Positions 23,220 through 32,729 of a DNA stretch of 64,000 bases are shown piece after piece. Numbering within the stretch: the stretch's first letter is position 1; the number at the start of each line of letters is the position of its first letter. The DNA is from Flavobacterium psychrophilum (GTDB lineage: Bacteria; Bacteroidota; Bacteroidia; Flavobacteriales; Flavobacteriaceae). A program made the position numbers and the translations under genes. Below the pieces are notes generated by a model. It made no database searches. It was not told the DNA's origin and was given only the letters and a program-made list of their open reading frames with translations. The DNA lies in the NCBI GenBank assembly GCA_945890865.1, contig CAMDDB010000001.1, positions 186,001 to 250,000 on the forward strand. The letters run 5' to 3'.

Positions 23220-23840
23220 TTAAACAAATCCTTCGTTTTTAAAGATATCCTCGTTAATTTGATTGATATATTCTACAATTCCTTCTCTTCCTATGGCTTC
23301 TAGGGAAGACGTCACAAAGTAAGGTGGCATCTCAGCCCAATCTCCAGCTAAGAGTTGTTTCTTGTAGGCTTCTACATGATTGTTCACTTTGTTTTTTCCT
23401 AATTTATCGGATTTGGTAAAAATAATTGCAAACGGAATTTCGCTTTCGCCCAAGTATTCCATGAACTCTAAATCAATTTTTTGTGCTTCCAATCGTATAT
23501 CAATCAAAACAAAGGCACACACAAGTTGTTCTCTTTGTTCAAAATAATCCATAATAAATTGTTGGAAAACTGCTTTTGTTTTTTTTGATACCCGTGCGTA
23601 ACCATAACCCGGTAAATCCACTAAGAACCAATTGCTGTTGATTTTAAAGTGGTTAATTAACTGAGTTTTTCCAGGTTTTGAGGAGGTTTTAGCTAAATTT
23701 TTATGATTGGTCAACATATTGATCAATGAGGATTTACCTACATTGGATCGACCAATAAACGCATATTCGGGCAAACGTTCTTTCGGACATTTATCCACTT
23801 CGGAATTACTAATGATAAATTCAGCAGTATTAATTTTCAT
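23220..23840 (-). CDS. ysxC: Ribosome biogenesis GTPase YsxC/EngB
   Basis: 206 residues, one TRAFAC-class GTPase domain. G1 is GRSNVGKS at 30-37, followed by the G2 Thr region (TSSKPGKTQ), G3 DLPGYGYA, G4 FTKSDKLG and a G5-like TSSLE. In E. coli and B. subtilis the protein is essential for 50S subunit assembly. It is transcribed toward gldC and shares its terminator; 37 nt upstream lies the end of the hydrolase gene on the same strand, so the two may form an operon. Confidence 0.95.
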   Translation of the reverse strand: MKINTAEFIISNSEVDKCPKERLPEYAFIGRSNVGKSSLINMLTNHKNLAKTSSKPGKTQLINHFKINSNWFLVDLPGYGYARVSKKTKAVFQQFIMDYFEQREQLVCAFVLIDIRLEAQKIDLEFMEYLGESEIPFAIIFTKSDKLGKNKVNNHVEAYKKQLLAGDWAEMPPYFVTSSLEAIGREGIVEYINQINEDIFKNEGFV

Positions 23841-23877
23841 CTGTTTTTATACTAAAATTCCCCACGAAGGGGAATTG

Positions 23878-24633
23878 TTATAATTTATTTTTTTGAAGCC
23901 ATTTATATAATATTTCATTAAAGGCATCAGGGTGTTCCATCATTGCGGCATGGCCACACTGGTCTATCCAAAACAACTCCGAATTGGGTAATAATTTATT
24001 GAATTCTTCCGCAACATTTGGAGGAGTAACTTTATCATTTTTACCCCAAATGATGCAGGTAGGCGTAATCATTTTTGGCAAATCTTTTGCCATATTGTGG
24101 CGAATTGCACTTTTTGCAATGGTCAAGGTTTTAATCAGTTTAATACGATCATTAACCGTTGCAAATACTTCATCTACAATTTCTTTTGTAGCAATTTTAG
24201 GGTCAAAGAAAACATCTTCCGCTTTCTTTTTAATGTATTCATAGTCACCACGTTTTGGATAACTTTCGCCCATTCCGCTTTCATACAGACCTGAACTTCC
24301 AGTAATAACCAACGCTTTAACTAAACTAGGGTACATTTTGGTGTGATATAATCCAATATGGCCACCTAAAGAATTTCCAACAAGTATTACTTGGTCAAAG
24401 CCTTTATAAACAATAAAGTCTTTTACAAATTTTGAAAAAGCTTTTACATTGGTTTTTAAAATATTTTGCGTGTAAATCGGCAACTCGGGGATAACGACTT
24501 TATATCCTTTTGCCGGGAAAAATTGCGCCACACCTTCAAAATTGCTAAGACCCCCCATTAAACCATGTAAAATAATGATTGGGGTGCCTTCTCCGGCTTC
24601 ATAATAGGTGTATTTTTTTTCTTTTTTTAACAT
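23878..24633 (-). CDS. Alpha/beta-hydrolase
   Basis: 251 residues from the ATG at 24633; an in-frame GTG three codons earlier is less likely. The canonical hydrolase parts are visible: oxyanion region LHGLMGG, nucleophile elbow GNSLGG, acid in GKNDKVTPP, and base in DQCGHAAMMEHP. No signal peptide, so cytoplasmic. The substrate (ester, haloalkane, lactone and so on) cannot be deduced. Probably transcribed with engB downstream. A -7 box lies about 36 nt before the ATG. Confidence 0.88.
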   Translation of the reverse strand: MLKKEKKYTYYEAGEGTPIIILHGLMGGLSNFEGVAQFFPAKGYKVVIPELPIYTQNILKTNVKAFSKFVKDFIVYKGFDQVILVGNSLGGHIGLYHTKMYPSLVKALVITGSSGLYESGMGESYPKRGDYEYIKKKAEDVFFDPKIATKEIVDEVFATVNDRIKLIKTLTIAKSAIRHNMAKDLPKMITPTCIIWGKNDKVTPPNVAEEFNKLLPNSELFWIDQCGHAAMMEHPDAFNEILYKWLQKNKL

Positions 24634-24668
24634 AAATGCCACTTAAAGTGTTTGTTGTCCTAATTTGA

Positions 24669-24676
24669 CAAATATA
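24669..24676 (-). promoter_or_regulatory. -7 promoter element of the hydrolase gene
   Basis: Minus strand TATATTTG, exact match, about 36 nt upstream of the ATG at 24633. Confidence 0.5.
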
Positions 24677-24861
24677 CTATTTTATTGCAGAAAGCAAAGA
24701 AAAAATAGATAGCTTTTTGATCGGAAGGAGTTATTAAATTTTCCAGTTATAAACAATTTCAACACAATTATCAACCCTTTGGTTTTGAAGTAATTACTTT
24801 TTTTTAACAACCTAAAGCATCCTATTTTTTTAAGGGTTTAATAAATACAATTCCTACTAAA

Positions 24862-24945
24862 GTGGTTTTTAAGGGCTTAATTTTATAAAACTTATTAACA
24901 AAGTGGTATTTTGTGGTAAAAAGTGGTAAAATTTATTTAAATTTG
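24862..24945 (+). promoter_or_regulatory. mraZ (dcw cluster) promoter with MraZ-box operator
   Basis: GTGGT occurs at 24903, 24913 and 24923, exactly 10 bp apart, with a fourth copy at 24862, 41 bp upstream of the first. E. coli MraZ represses its own promoter through TGGG-type repeats at the same 10-bp spacing. A -7 box TAAATTTG is at 24938-24945 and a TTG at 24911-24913 lies within the repeats (spacer 24 nt, slightly long), so bound MraZ would block RNA polymerase. The rest of the 336-nt gap (24634-24861) holds the hydrolase -7 box and otherwise AT-rich sequence without recognisable features. Confidence 0.75.
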
Positions 24946-24969
24946 TCCTTATTCAAATAGAAATAAGAA

Positions 24970-25440
24970 TTGAAAACATTAATTGGAACATACGAATGTA
25001 AAGTAGATGCTAAAGGGCGTCTCATGTTGCCTACCACGCTGAAGAAACAATTGGGTTCTTTGGAAGGAGGATTCGTATTGAAACGATCTGTTTTTCAGCC
25101 ATGCTTGGAATTATTTCCAATGACAGAATGGAATAAAATGATGTCGAAAATCAATAAATTAAATCGTTTTGTTAAAAAGCATAACGATTTTATTAGACGA
25201 TTTACAGCTGGCGTGAAAATCATTGAAATCGATGGTTCGGGAAGACTTTTGATTCCTAAAGATTTGGTAGTTTTTGCTAGTATTGATAAAGATGTCGTAT
25301 TGAACTCGGCTATCAATATTGTTGAAATATGGGATAAAGGGCATTATGAAAGCGCCATTGAAAATGCAACGGATGATTTTGCAGCATTAGCTGAAGAAGT
25401 AATGGGTAATTTAAATGATGATGACGATGGATTATCATAA
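24970..25440 (+). CDS. mraZ: Transcriptional regulator MraZ
   Basis: 156 residues from a TTG start; MKTLIGTYECKVDAKGRLMLP aligns with other flavobacterial MraZ N-termini, and no ATG lies nearby. Two AbrB/SpoVT-like half-domains each have the D-x-x-GR motif: DAKGRLMLP at 13-21 and DGSGRLLIP at about 89-97. MraZ represses the dcw cluster in other bacteria. The C-terminus is an acidic tail, NDDDDGLS. First gene of the 13-gene division and wall cluster; it overlaps the start of rsmH. Confidence 0.93.
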   Translation: MKTLIGTYECKVDAKGRLMLPTTLKKQLGSLEGGFVLKRSVFQPCLELFPMTEWNKMMSKINKLNRFVKKHNDFIRRFTAGVKIIEIDGSGRLLIPKDLVVFASIDKDVVLNSAINIVEIWDKGHYESAIENATDDFAALAEEVMGNLNDDDDGLS

Positions 25441-26323
25441 TCCGGTACTTTTAAAGGAAACAGTAGATGGATTAAACATTCATCCAGACGGAATTTATGT
25501 GGATGTTACTTTTGGCGGAGGAGGTCATTCTCGAGAGATGATGAGCCGTTTGGGGGTAAATGGGAAATTAGTTGCTTTTGATCAAGATGTAGATGCTTTG
25601 AATAACGCCATTGAAGATGATCGGTTTGTTTTGATTAATGAAAATTTTAGATTCATAAAACGGTTTTTACGTTTTCACGGAATCAAGCAAGTAGATGGAA
25701 TTTTAGCCGATTTAGGTGTTTCATCCCATCAATTTGATGTAGCAGAACGTGGTTTTTCAACCCGATTTGATTCTGAACTAGACATGAGAATGAATCAAAA
25801 AGGAGAGTTAAGTGCCTATCATGTCATTAATAAATATGAGGAGCAGGATATAGCGCGAGTATTGTTTCAATATGGCGAATTAAAAAATGCAAGAGGGATG
25901 GCTAACGTAATTGTATTGGCTAGAAAAGATAAAGACATTAAAAATTCGGAACAATTAAAGCAAGTCTTGACTAAATTTTTACCCGCTCACAAAAGCAATA
26001 AGATATTAGCCCAAATCTATCAAGCCATCCGAATAGAGGTAAATCAAGAAATGGATGTATTGAAGGAGTTCTTAGAACAGTCGTTAGAAATTCTAAAACC
26101 AGGAGGAAGATTGAGTGTAATTTCATATCATTCTTTAGAGGATCGATTGGTAAAGCGTTTTTTTAGAAATGGATTGTTTGAAGGCGAACCAGAACGAGAT
26201 TTTTTCGGAAATTTTGAGGTGCCTTTTAAAATAATTGAAAAATTAATAGTACCCACAGCCGCTGAAATTTCAATGAATAACAGAGCTCGAAGTGCTAAAT
26301 TAAGAGTAGCAGAAAAAATATAA
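25427..26323 (+). CDS. rsmH: 16S rRNA (cytosine-N4)-methyltransferase RsmH
   Basis: 298 residues from the ATG at 25427 (MDYHNPVLLKETVDG). Earlier in-frame ATGs at 25415-25421 lie within the Asp-codon run that ends mraZ and are less likely. RsmH methylates N4 of C1402 in 16S rRNA. Visible are the SAM motif VDVTFGGGGHSREM, ADLGVSSHQFDVAERGFS and ISYHSLEDRLVKRFF. It overlaps mraZ by 14 nt, so translation is coupled. Confidence 0.95.
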   Translation: MDYHNPVLLKETVDGLNIHPDGIYVDVTFGGGGHSREMMSRLGVNGKLVAFDQDVDALNNAIEDDRFVLINENFRFIKRFLRFHGIKQVDGILADLGVSSHQFDVAERGFSTRFDSELDMRMNQKGELSAYHVINKYEEQDIARVLFQYGELKNARGMANVIVLARKDKDIKNSEQLKQVLTKFLPAHKSNKILAQIYQAIRIEVNQEMDVLKEFLEQSLEILKPGGRLSVISYHSLEDRLVKRFFRNGLFEGEPERDFFGNFEVPFKIIEKLIVPTAAEISMNNRARSAKLRVAEKI

Positions 26324-26329
26324 TACAGG

Positions 26330-26686
26330 ATGAAAAACGGGATTTACAGTTTATTAAAAGCCAAGTTTCTAGTAAGTGACGACGCACTTAAAAATTGGAA
26401 GTTTATTGTTTTTTTAGTGCTAATAGGCATGATCATGATAGCTAATAACCACTTGTATGATGCAAAAAATTATAAGATAACCGAATTGACTAATCAAGTC
26501 AAGGAATTGCGTTCTGAGTTTGTTGACAAACGTTCCGAATTGATGAAGTTGAAAATGGAATCAACAGTGGCTCAAAAAATGGAAGCACGACAAATTTTCC
26601 CTTCGGAAGTTCCGCCAGTTAAAGTTGTAGTTGAAAGTAAAAAAAGAAAAAAGAGTTTTTGGGATAAATTAAAAATATGGCAATAG
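26330..26686 (+). CDS. ftsL: FtsL-like division protein
   Basis: 118 residues: a short cytoplasmic N-terminus, one membrane helix at about 24-40 (FIVFLVLIGMIMIANNHL), then a coiled-coil rich in heptad Leu (ITELTNQVKELRSEFVDKRSELMKLK, residues about 49-74 in parts) and a basic tail. Sequence similarity is low, but size, topology and place between rsmH and ftsI fit FtsL, which bridges FtsQ/FtsB to FtsW/FtsI. It overlaps the ftsI start by 10 nt. Confidence 0.8.
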   Translation: MKNGIYSLLKAKFLVSDDALKNWKFIVFLVLIGMIMIANNHLYDAKNYKITELTNQVKELRSEFVDKRSELMKLKMESTVAQKMEARQIFPSEVPPVKVVVESKKRKKSFWDKLKIWQ

Positions 26687-28656
26687 AAGATAAAAAAATA
26701 TCGTATCGCATGTATTTTGTAGCCGTCCTATTTTTTGTGATGGCAGGCTTGGTTTTGATCAAACTCAATAATATTCAATGGGTTGAAGGGAAGTACTATC
26801 GAAAATTAGGAAATAAGCGCACGGTAAAAAACTTTCCAATTCCTGCTAACAAAGGAAATGTGTATTCTGCAGACGGCAGTTTGTTAGCTACTTCTATTCC
26901 AGAATATGCGGTGTATTTTGACGCAGTAGTTCCAGCCGACACACTTTTTAATAACAATATTAAAGGACTTTCCGATTCTTTGTCGGTTATGTTTAATAAG
27001 CCAGCCGGTTTTTATCAAGCAAAATTACAGAAAGCCAGAGCGCATAAAAGTAGGTATGCCTACATAGCAAAAAAATTAAGTTACACCGAACAAGTTCGGT
27101 TAAAAACATTCCCAATTTTTAATGAAGGAGCCAATAAAGGGGGGATAATTATAGAACAAAAAACGGTTCGAAAACATCCGATTGGTTTAGTTGCAAAACG
27201 AACTATTGGTTATGAACGATCCAATGAAGATGGAAAAGGGTTGGAGTATGCATTTAGAGAATATTTAAATGGTAAAAACGGCCATAGAATGATGCAAAAA
27301 ATTGCAAAAAATCAATGGAAACCTATAAGCGATATAAATGAAAAAGATCCGCAAGATGGCTATGATATCATTTCAACAATTGATGTATACATTCAAGATA
27401 TTGCGCATCATGCCTTATTAAAGCAGTTGGAAATTTATAAAGCAGATCATGGTTGTGTTGTGGTAATGGAAACTAAAACAGGCCATGTTAAAGCAATAGC
27501 AAATTTGGGAAGATCTGAAGACGGAACATATTTTGAAACCCAAAATTATGCCATTAATGAATCGCACGAGCCAGGTTCAACTTTTAAATTGGTTGATTTA
27601 ATTGCAGTACTTGATGATAAAAAAGCAGACACTAGTACCGTTTACGATTCTCGTGGTGGGCAAATTCAATATTATAAGAGTTGGGTAAGAGATTCTCATG
27701 AAGGAGGATATGGTAAAATATCTTTGGCAAGAGGTTTTGAAGTTTCATCGAATACAGTTTTAGTGCAGTCGGTATTTAATAATTATAAGAACAATCCGAA
27801 ACAATTTGTAGATCGAATTAGAAGTTATGGATTGCACAAACCGCTCGGATTGCCCATTAAAGGAGAAGGCAGAACCTATATTCCGTATCCAGGAACAAGT
27901 GGTTGGTCGGGAACCAGTTTGCCATGGATGGCTTTTGGATACGGATTAATGGTAACACCATTACAAACCTTAACATTGTATAATGCTGTAGCAAATAATG
28001 GAGTTATGGTGAAACCCATCTTTGTGAGTGAAGTAAAAGAATGGAACAAAACCATAAAAAAATTCAATACCGAAGTGATCAATCAAAAAATTTGTTCACA
28101 AGAAACAATAAACAAAGTACATGCTGTTTTAGAAAATGTTGTAAAGAAAGGGACGGGTTCAAAATTGTATTCTAAAGATTTTTCGATGTCGGGAAAAACA
28201 GGTACAGCACAGGTTAATTACGGTAAGCCTGATATGTACTATGCTTCTTCATTTGTAGGATATTTCCCATCGGTACAACCTAAATATTCTTGTATTGTAG
28301 TAATTCATAAACCCGATAAGTCAGTAGGATATTATGGTGCCGATGTTGCCGGACCGGTTTTTAAAAGAATTGCTCAGAAAATATTTACCGATTCGCCAGC
28401 CACAAATCATGTAAAAAACATTGATGCTAAAGTGGTTTCGCAAGAAAAAAAATATGCAAATTATTACCAAGAAGTAGTAAAAGAAGAATTTGTTGTTCCT
28501 AATGTAAAAGGAATGGAGGCAATGGATGCCATAGCCTTATTGGAAAATTTAGGCCTAAAAGTAAAGGTAATGGGAATCGGAAGAGTAAAAAAACAATCGA
28601 TTTCCTCCGGTCAAAAAATAAATAAAAATCAAACCATCATTATAGAATTATCGTGA
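26677..28656 (+). CDS. ftsI: Septal peptidoglycan transpeptidase (PBP3-type) with PASTA domain
   Basis: 659 residues. One N-terminal membrane anchor (about 11-30), a pedestal domain, then the transpeptidase domain with its three motifs: S301-TFK304, S357-S-N359 and K507-T-G509. A single PASTA-like domain occupies about 600-659 (FVVPNVKGMEAMDAIALLENLGLKV). It cross-links peptidoglycan at the division septum in the periplasm with FtsW. Overlaps ftsL by 10 nt and murE by 4 nt. Confidence 0.94.
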   Translation: MAIEDKKISYRMYFVAVLFFVMAGLVLIKLNNIQWVEGKYYRKLGNKRTVKNFPIPANKGNVYSADGSLLATSIPEYAVYFDAVVPADTLFNNNIKGLSDSLSVMFNKPAGFYQAKLQKARAHKSRYAYIAKKLSYTEQVRLKTFPIFNEGANKGGIIIEQKTVRKHPIGLVAKRTIGYERSNEDGKGLEYAFREYLNGKNGHRMMQKIAKNQWKPISDINEKDPQDGYDIISTIDVYIQDIAHHALLKQLEIYKADHGCVVVMETKTGHVKAIANLGRSEDGTYFETQNYAINESHEPGSTFKLVDLIAVLDDKKADTSTVYDSRGGQIQYYKSWVRDSHEGGYGKISLARGFEVSSNTVLVQSVFNNYKNNPKQFVDRIRSYGLHKPLGLPIKGEGRTYIPYPGTSGWSGTSLPWMAFGYGLMVTPLQTLTLYNAVANNGVMVKPIFVSEVKEWNKTIKKFNTEVINQKICSQETINKVHAVLENVVKKGTGSKLYSKDFSMSGKTGTAQVNYGKPDMYYASSFVGYFPSVQPKYSCIVVIHKPDKSVGYYGADVAGPVFKRIAQKIFTDSPATNHVKNIDAKVVSQEKKYANYYQEVVKEEFVVPNVKGMEAMDAIALLENLGLKVKVMGIGRVKKQSISSGQKINKNQTIIIELS

Positions 28657-30116
28657 AGCGCTTAAAAGACATATTGTATAAAGTTAGCCTAGAAGCAGTT
28701 CATGGCTCAACCGATGTGGCTATTTCAAAAATAGAATTTGATTCTAGAAAAATCGAGTTGGATGCTGTTTTTGTTGCCATTCGTGGAACGCTTTCCGATG
28801 GACATGATTATATCCAAAAAGCAATTTCTCTAGGTGCTCGCGTTATTATTTGTGAGGTATTTCCAAGTGAATTAACCGCTGGAGTTACTTTTATTCAAGT
28901 GGCAGATTCTAATGAAGCATTGGCTTTTTTATCGGCTAATTTTTATGATAATCCTTCCGAGAAAATCAAATTAGTGGGCGTAACCGGTACCAATGGAAAA
29001 ACAACAATAGCTTCTCTTTTGTATCAACTGTTTAAAAAAGCTGGTTATAAAGTAGGATTACTTTCAACGGTAAAAATTATAGTGGATGCAGATGAGTTTA
29101 AAGCAACACATACTACACCTGATTCGCTAACGCTCAATTATTATTTGGACCAAATGGTTCAAGAAGGTTGCGAGTTTTGTTTTATGGAAGTGAGTTCGCA
29201 CGGAATTCATCAAAAAAGAACGGCAGCACTAGAATTTGCTGGAGGCGTTTTTACCAATTTATCCCATGATCATTTAGACTACCATAACACTTTTGCCGAA
29301 TATCGCGATGTGAAAAAAGCATTTTTTGATCAGTTATCAAAGACTGCTTTTGCTATTACAAATGGCGACGACAAAAATGGAAGTATTATGCTCCAAAATA
29401 CAAAAGCAAAAAAAATCACCTATGCCTTAAAATCATATGCCGATTATAGAGCGCAAATATTAGAAAATCAATTGTCTGGATTGTTATTGAAAATCAATGA
29501 AAATGAGGTTTGGGTAAAATTAATTGGTTCGTTCAATGCCTATAATTTATTAGCCATTTTTGCTGTAGCTGTTGAATTAGGGATTGAAAAAGTAGAAGCA
29601 TTACGATTGCTTTCTGAACTCGAGAGTGTTTCGGGTCGCTTTCAGTTTGTGGTTTCGGAAACAAAAATCACGGCCATAGTAGATTATGCACATACACCCG
29701 ATGCTTTAGAAAATGTGTTACAAACCATTCAAGACATTCGTACCAAAAACGAACAATTAATTACTGTTGTAGGTTGCGGCGGTGATCGCGATACAACCAA
29801 GCGACCAATTATGGCAGCTATTGCTGCTGCATTGAGTGATAAGGCCATTTTTACAGCAGATAATCCCAGAACAGAAGATCCCGAAACAATTATTCAAGAA
29901 ATGGAAAAAGGAGTAGCGCCACAAAATTATAAAAAAACGCTTTCCATATTGGATCGAAAACAAGCCATTAAAACAGCATGTCAGTTGGCAAATACTAACG
30001 ATATTATTCTAATCGCTGGCAAAGGTCACGAAACCTATCAAGAAATAAACGGCGTGCGATATGATTTTGATGATTTAGAGATAGTAACAGAGTTGTTGCA
30101 ACAATTAAATAAATAA
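28653..30116 (+). CDS. murE: UDP-MurNAc-tripeptide synthetase, meso-diaminopimelate-adding
   Basis: 487 residues from a GTG start that overlaps the ftsI stop. MurE adds the third amino acid to UDP-MurNAc-L-Ala-D-Glu in the cytoplasm. The ATP loop is GVTGTNGKTTIAS; TTPDSLTLNYYL and SSHGIHQKR are the conserved UDP-substrate segments. The amino-acid specificity motif reads DNPRTEDP, the DNPR form that marks meso-diaminopimelate rather than lysine as substrate. The C-terminal GKGHETYQEI is intact. Confidence 0.96.
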   Translation: MKRLKDILYKVSLEAVHGSTDVAISKIEFDSRKIELDAVFVAIRGTLSDGHDYIQKAISLGARVIICEVFPSELTAGVTFIQVADSNEALAFLSANFYDNPSEKIKLVGVTGTNGKTTIASLLYQLFKKAGYKVGLLSTVKIIVDADEFKATHTTPDSLTLNYYLDQMVQEGCEFCFMEVSSHGIHQKRTAALEFAGGVFTNLSHDHLDYHNTFAEYRDVKKAFFDQLSKTAFAITNGDDKNGSIMLQNTKAKKITYALKSYADYRAQILENQLSGLLLKINENEVWVKLIGSFNAYNLLAIFAVAVELGIEKVEALRLLSELESVSGRFQFVVSETKITAIVDYAHTPDALENVLQTIQDIRTKNEQLITVVGCGGDRDTTKRPIMAAIAAALSDKAIFTADNPRTEDPETIIQEMEKGVAPQNYKKTLSILDRKQAIKTACQLANTNDIILIAGKGHETYQEINGVRYDFDDLEIVTELLQQLNK

Positions 30117-30152
30117 GAAGCCAATAGTAACCACTAATAAGAAGCCAAAATT

Positions 30153-31373
30153 ATGTTATACTATATTTTTCAATATTTAGACAAAGCTTTTGATGTTCCT
30201 GGAGCAGGGGTTTTTCAATATATTACTTTTCGTTCGGCGTTGGCCTTTATTTTATCCTTGTTAATCGCAACGATTTATGGAAAAAAAATCATCAACTATT
30301 TAAGAAATCAACAAGTAGGTGAAACCGTTCGCGAATTGGGATTGGATGGACAAACAGCAAAAGCAGGAACACCAACTATGGGGGGAATCATCATCATCCT
30401 TGCCACTTTGATTCCGGTATTTTTATTGGCAAAACTAAATAACATCTACATCATCTTGTTGATTATGACTACGATTTGGATGGGAACTATTGGATTTATT
30501 GATGATTATATTAAAATATTTAAAAAAGACAAACAAGGTTTAAAAGGAATATTTAAAGTTTTTGGTCAAGTGGGTTTGGGATTAATTGTCGGAACTGTTT
30601 TATACCTGAGTCCAGATGTGACCGTACGGAAAGACACTGTTAACTCACGTATAAAAATAGAAAACAACATCAAATCTTCTGATTTAGAAGAAAAATCAAC
30701 CGCCACAACCATTCCGTTTATGAAAAATAACGAGTTTGATTATGCCGAAGTTTTGTCTTTTATGGGAGATGATTATAAAAATTATGCCTGGTTGATCTTT
30801 ATTCCAATGGTTATATTAATCATTACGGCGGTTTCAAACGGCGCCAACTTAACCGATGGAATAGATGGTTTGGCCGCAGGGACATCTGCTATATCAGTCT
30901 TGACTTTAGGATTATTCACTTTTGTTTCTGGAAATATAATTTTTTCCGATTATTTGAACATTATGTACATACCCAATTCGGGAGAAATGACAGTTTTTAT
31001 TGCAGCATTTGTAGGAGCGTTAGTCGGATTTTTATGGTACAATGCTTATCCTGCTTCTGTTTTTATGGGTGATACGGGTAGTTTAACGATTGGGGGAATA
31101 ATTGCTGTGATTGCTATTGCGATTCGAAAAGAAATGTTGATTCCTGTAGTATGTGCTATTTTCTTGGCCGAAAACATGTCTGTGATTATTCAAGTAAGTT
31201 ATTTTAAATATACCAAAAAGAAATACGGCGAGGGAAGACGAGTTTTTTTAATGTCGCCATTGCACCACCATTACCAAAAGAAAGGATATCACGAAAGTAA
31301 AATTGTTACGCGCTTTTGGATTGTAGGAATACTACTAGCCATTTTTTCATTGGTATCGCTTAAATTAAGATAA
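30153..31373 (+). CDS. mraY: Phospho-N-acetylmuramoyl-pentapeptide transferase MraY
   Basis: 406 residues, about ten membrane helices. MraY makes lipid I from UDP-MurNAc-pentapeptide and undecaprenyl phosphate. Conserved sites: TPTMGG (about 73-78), FIDDYIKI with the Asp pair, [21 protein letters not shown], and [13 protein letters not shown] with the His triplet. A polar insertion (about 150-195) between membrane segments is usual in Bacteroidetes. murF, which normally precedes mraY, is missing here; a 36-nt gap separates it from murE. Confidence 0.96.
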   Translation: MLYYIFQYLDKAFDVPGAGVFQYITFRSALAFILSLLIATIYGKKIINYLRNQQVGETVRELGLDGQTAKAGTPTMGGIIIILATLIPVFLLAKLNNIYIILLIMTTIWMGTIGFIDDYIKIFKKDKQGLKGIFKVFGQVGLGLIVGTVLYLSPDVTVRKDTVNSRIKIENNIKSSDLEEKSTATTIPFMKNNEFDYAEVLSFMGDDYKNYAWLIFIPMVILIITAVSNGANLTDGIDGLAAGTSAISVLTLGLFTFVSGNIIFSDYLNIMYIPNSGEMTVFIAAFVGALVGFLWYNAYPASVFMGDTGSLTIGGIIAVIAIAIRKEMLIPVVCAIFLAENMSVIIQVSYFKYTKKKYGEGRRVFLMSPLHHHYQKKGYHESKIVTRFWIVGILLAIFSLVSLKLR

Positions 31374-31374
31374 C

Positions 31375-32709
31375 ATGCGATTGGTGGTTTTAGGAGGCGG
31401 AGAAAGTGGTGTTGGTACTGCAATATTAGGAAAGCAAAAAGGATATGATGTTTTTGTGTCTGATTATGGAAAAATAAAAGACACCTACAAAGAAGTTCTT
31501 ACACGTAATGAAATTGTTTGGGAAGAGGAGCAACATACCGAAGCCCTTATTTTGAATGCCAATGTGGTAATGAAAAGCCCTGGAATTCCGGATAAAGTTT
31601 TGATAGTTAAAAAACTAATTGAAAAAGGGGTGTCTGTTATTTCAGAAATTGAATTTGCAGCGCAATTTACCGATGCAATTACAGTAGGAATTACCGGAAG
31701 CAACGGAAAAACTACTACAACATTATTGACGTATCACATTCTGAAACAAGGAGGATTAAATGTGGGACTTGCCGGAAATATTGGAAAAAGTTTTGCCTGG
31801 CAAGTAGCCGAAAACAAACACGATGTCTATGTATTAGAATTGAGCAGTTTTCAATTGGACGGCATCATAAATTATAAGCCACATATTGCCATAATTACAA
31901 ATATAAGCCCAGATCATTTGGATCGATACAATTATGATTATAGTTTGTATATCGCTGCCAAATTTAGAATCACCAAAAACCAAACAAAAGATGATTATTT
32001 AATTTTTGATAATGAAGATGAAGCCATTCAAAATTGGCTCCTCCAAAATACAATTAATGCACATCAAGTTCCCTTCTCGTTGCTTGTAAAACCAGAACAT
32101 GAAGGCGCTTATTTAGAAGAAGATAAAATATTTAGTACAATTAATAACAACGTATTTACTATGCCAATAAACGAACTAGCCCTAGAAGGTAAACACAACA
32201 TTAAAAATGCAATGGCAGCATCAGCTGTGGCACAATTGCTGAAGATTAGAAAACAAACCATTAGAGAAAGTTTGATTAATTTTCAAGGTGCCGAACACCG
32301 TTTAGAAAAAGTATTAAAAATACAAGGGGTTCAATATATTAATGATTCCAAAGCAACCAATGTAAATTCGGTTTTTTACGCTTTGGATAGTATGACGACC
32401 CCTACAGTTTGGATCGTTGGTGGTGTTGATAAAGGAAATGATTATGATGAGTTGATGCCTTTAGTACGGGAAAAAGTTAAAGCTATTGTTTGTTTAGGAG
32501 TCGACAACGAAAAAATCAGTAATGCCTTTAATAATGTGGTAGACATCATGGTGGAAACTACTTCTATGGCAGAAGCTGTTCAAATTGCTAAACGATTAGC
32601 AGAAAAAGGGGATAGTGTTTTGTTATCACCTGCCTGTGCCAGTTTTGATTTGTTTGAAAACTATGAAGATCGAGGCAACCAATTCAAGCAGGCTATTTAT
32701 AATTTGTAA
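31375..32709 (+). CDS. murD: UDP-N-acetylmuramoylalanine--D-glutamate ligase
   Basis: 444 residues. Adds D-glutamate to UDP-MurNAc-L-alanine. N-terminal Rossmann-like UDP site (LVVLGGGESGVGTA), ATP loop ITGSNGKTTTT, then NISPDHLDRY and a C-terminal domain with NDSKATNVNS, GGVDKGNDY and LLSPACASFDLFENYEDRGNQF. All conserved Mur-ligase segments are present in order. The ATG follows the mraY stop by one base. Confidence 0.96.
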   Translation: MRLVVLGGGESGVGTAILGKQKGYDVFVSDYGKIKDTYKEVLTRNEIVWEEEQHTEALILNANVVMKSPGIPDKVLIVKKLIEKGVSVISEIEFAAQFTDAITVGITGSNGKTTTTLLTYHILKQGGLNVGLAGNIGKSFAWQVAENKHDVYVLELSSFQLDGIINYKPHIAIITNISPDHLDRYNYDYSLYIAAKFRITKNQTKDDYLIFDNEDEAIQNWLLQNTINAHQVPFSLLVKPEHEGAYLEEDKIFSTINNNVFTMPINELALEGKHNIKNAMAASAVAQLLKIRKQTIRESLINFQGAEHRLEKVLKIQGVQYINDSKATNVNSVFYALDSMTTPTVWIVGGVDKGNDYDELMPLVREKVKAIVCLGVDNEKISNAFNNVVDIMVETTSMAEAVQIAKRLAEKGDSVLLSPACASFDLFENYEDRGNQFKQAIYNL

Positions 32710-32729
32710 AATTAAAACTCAACCAAAAT

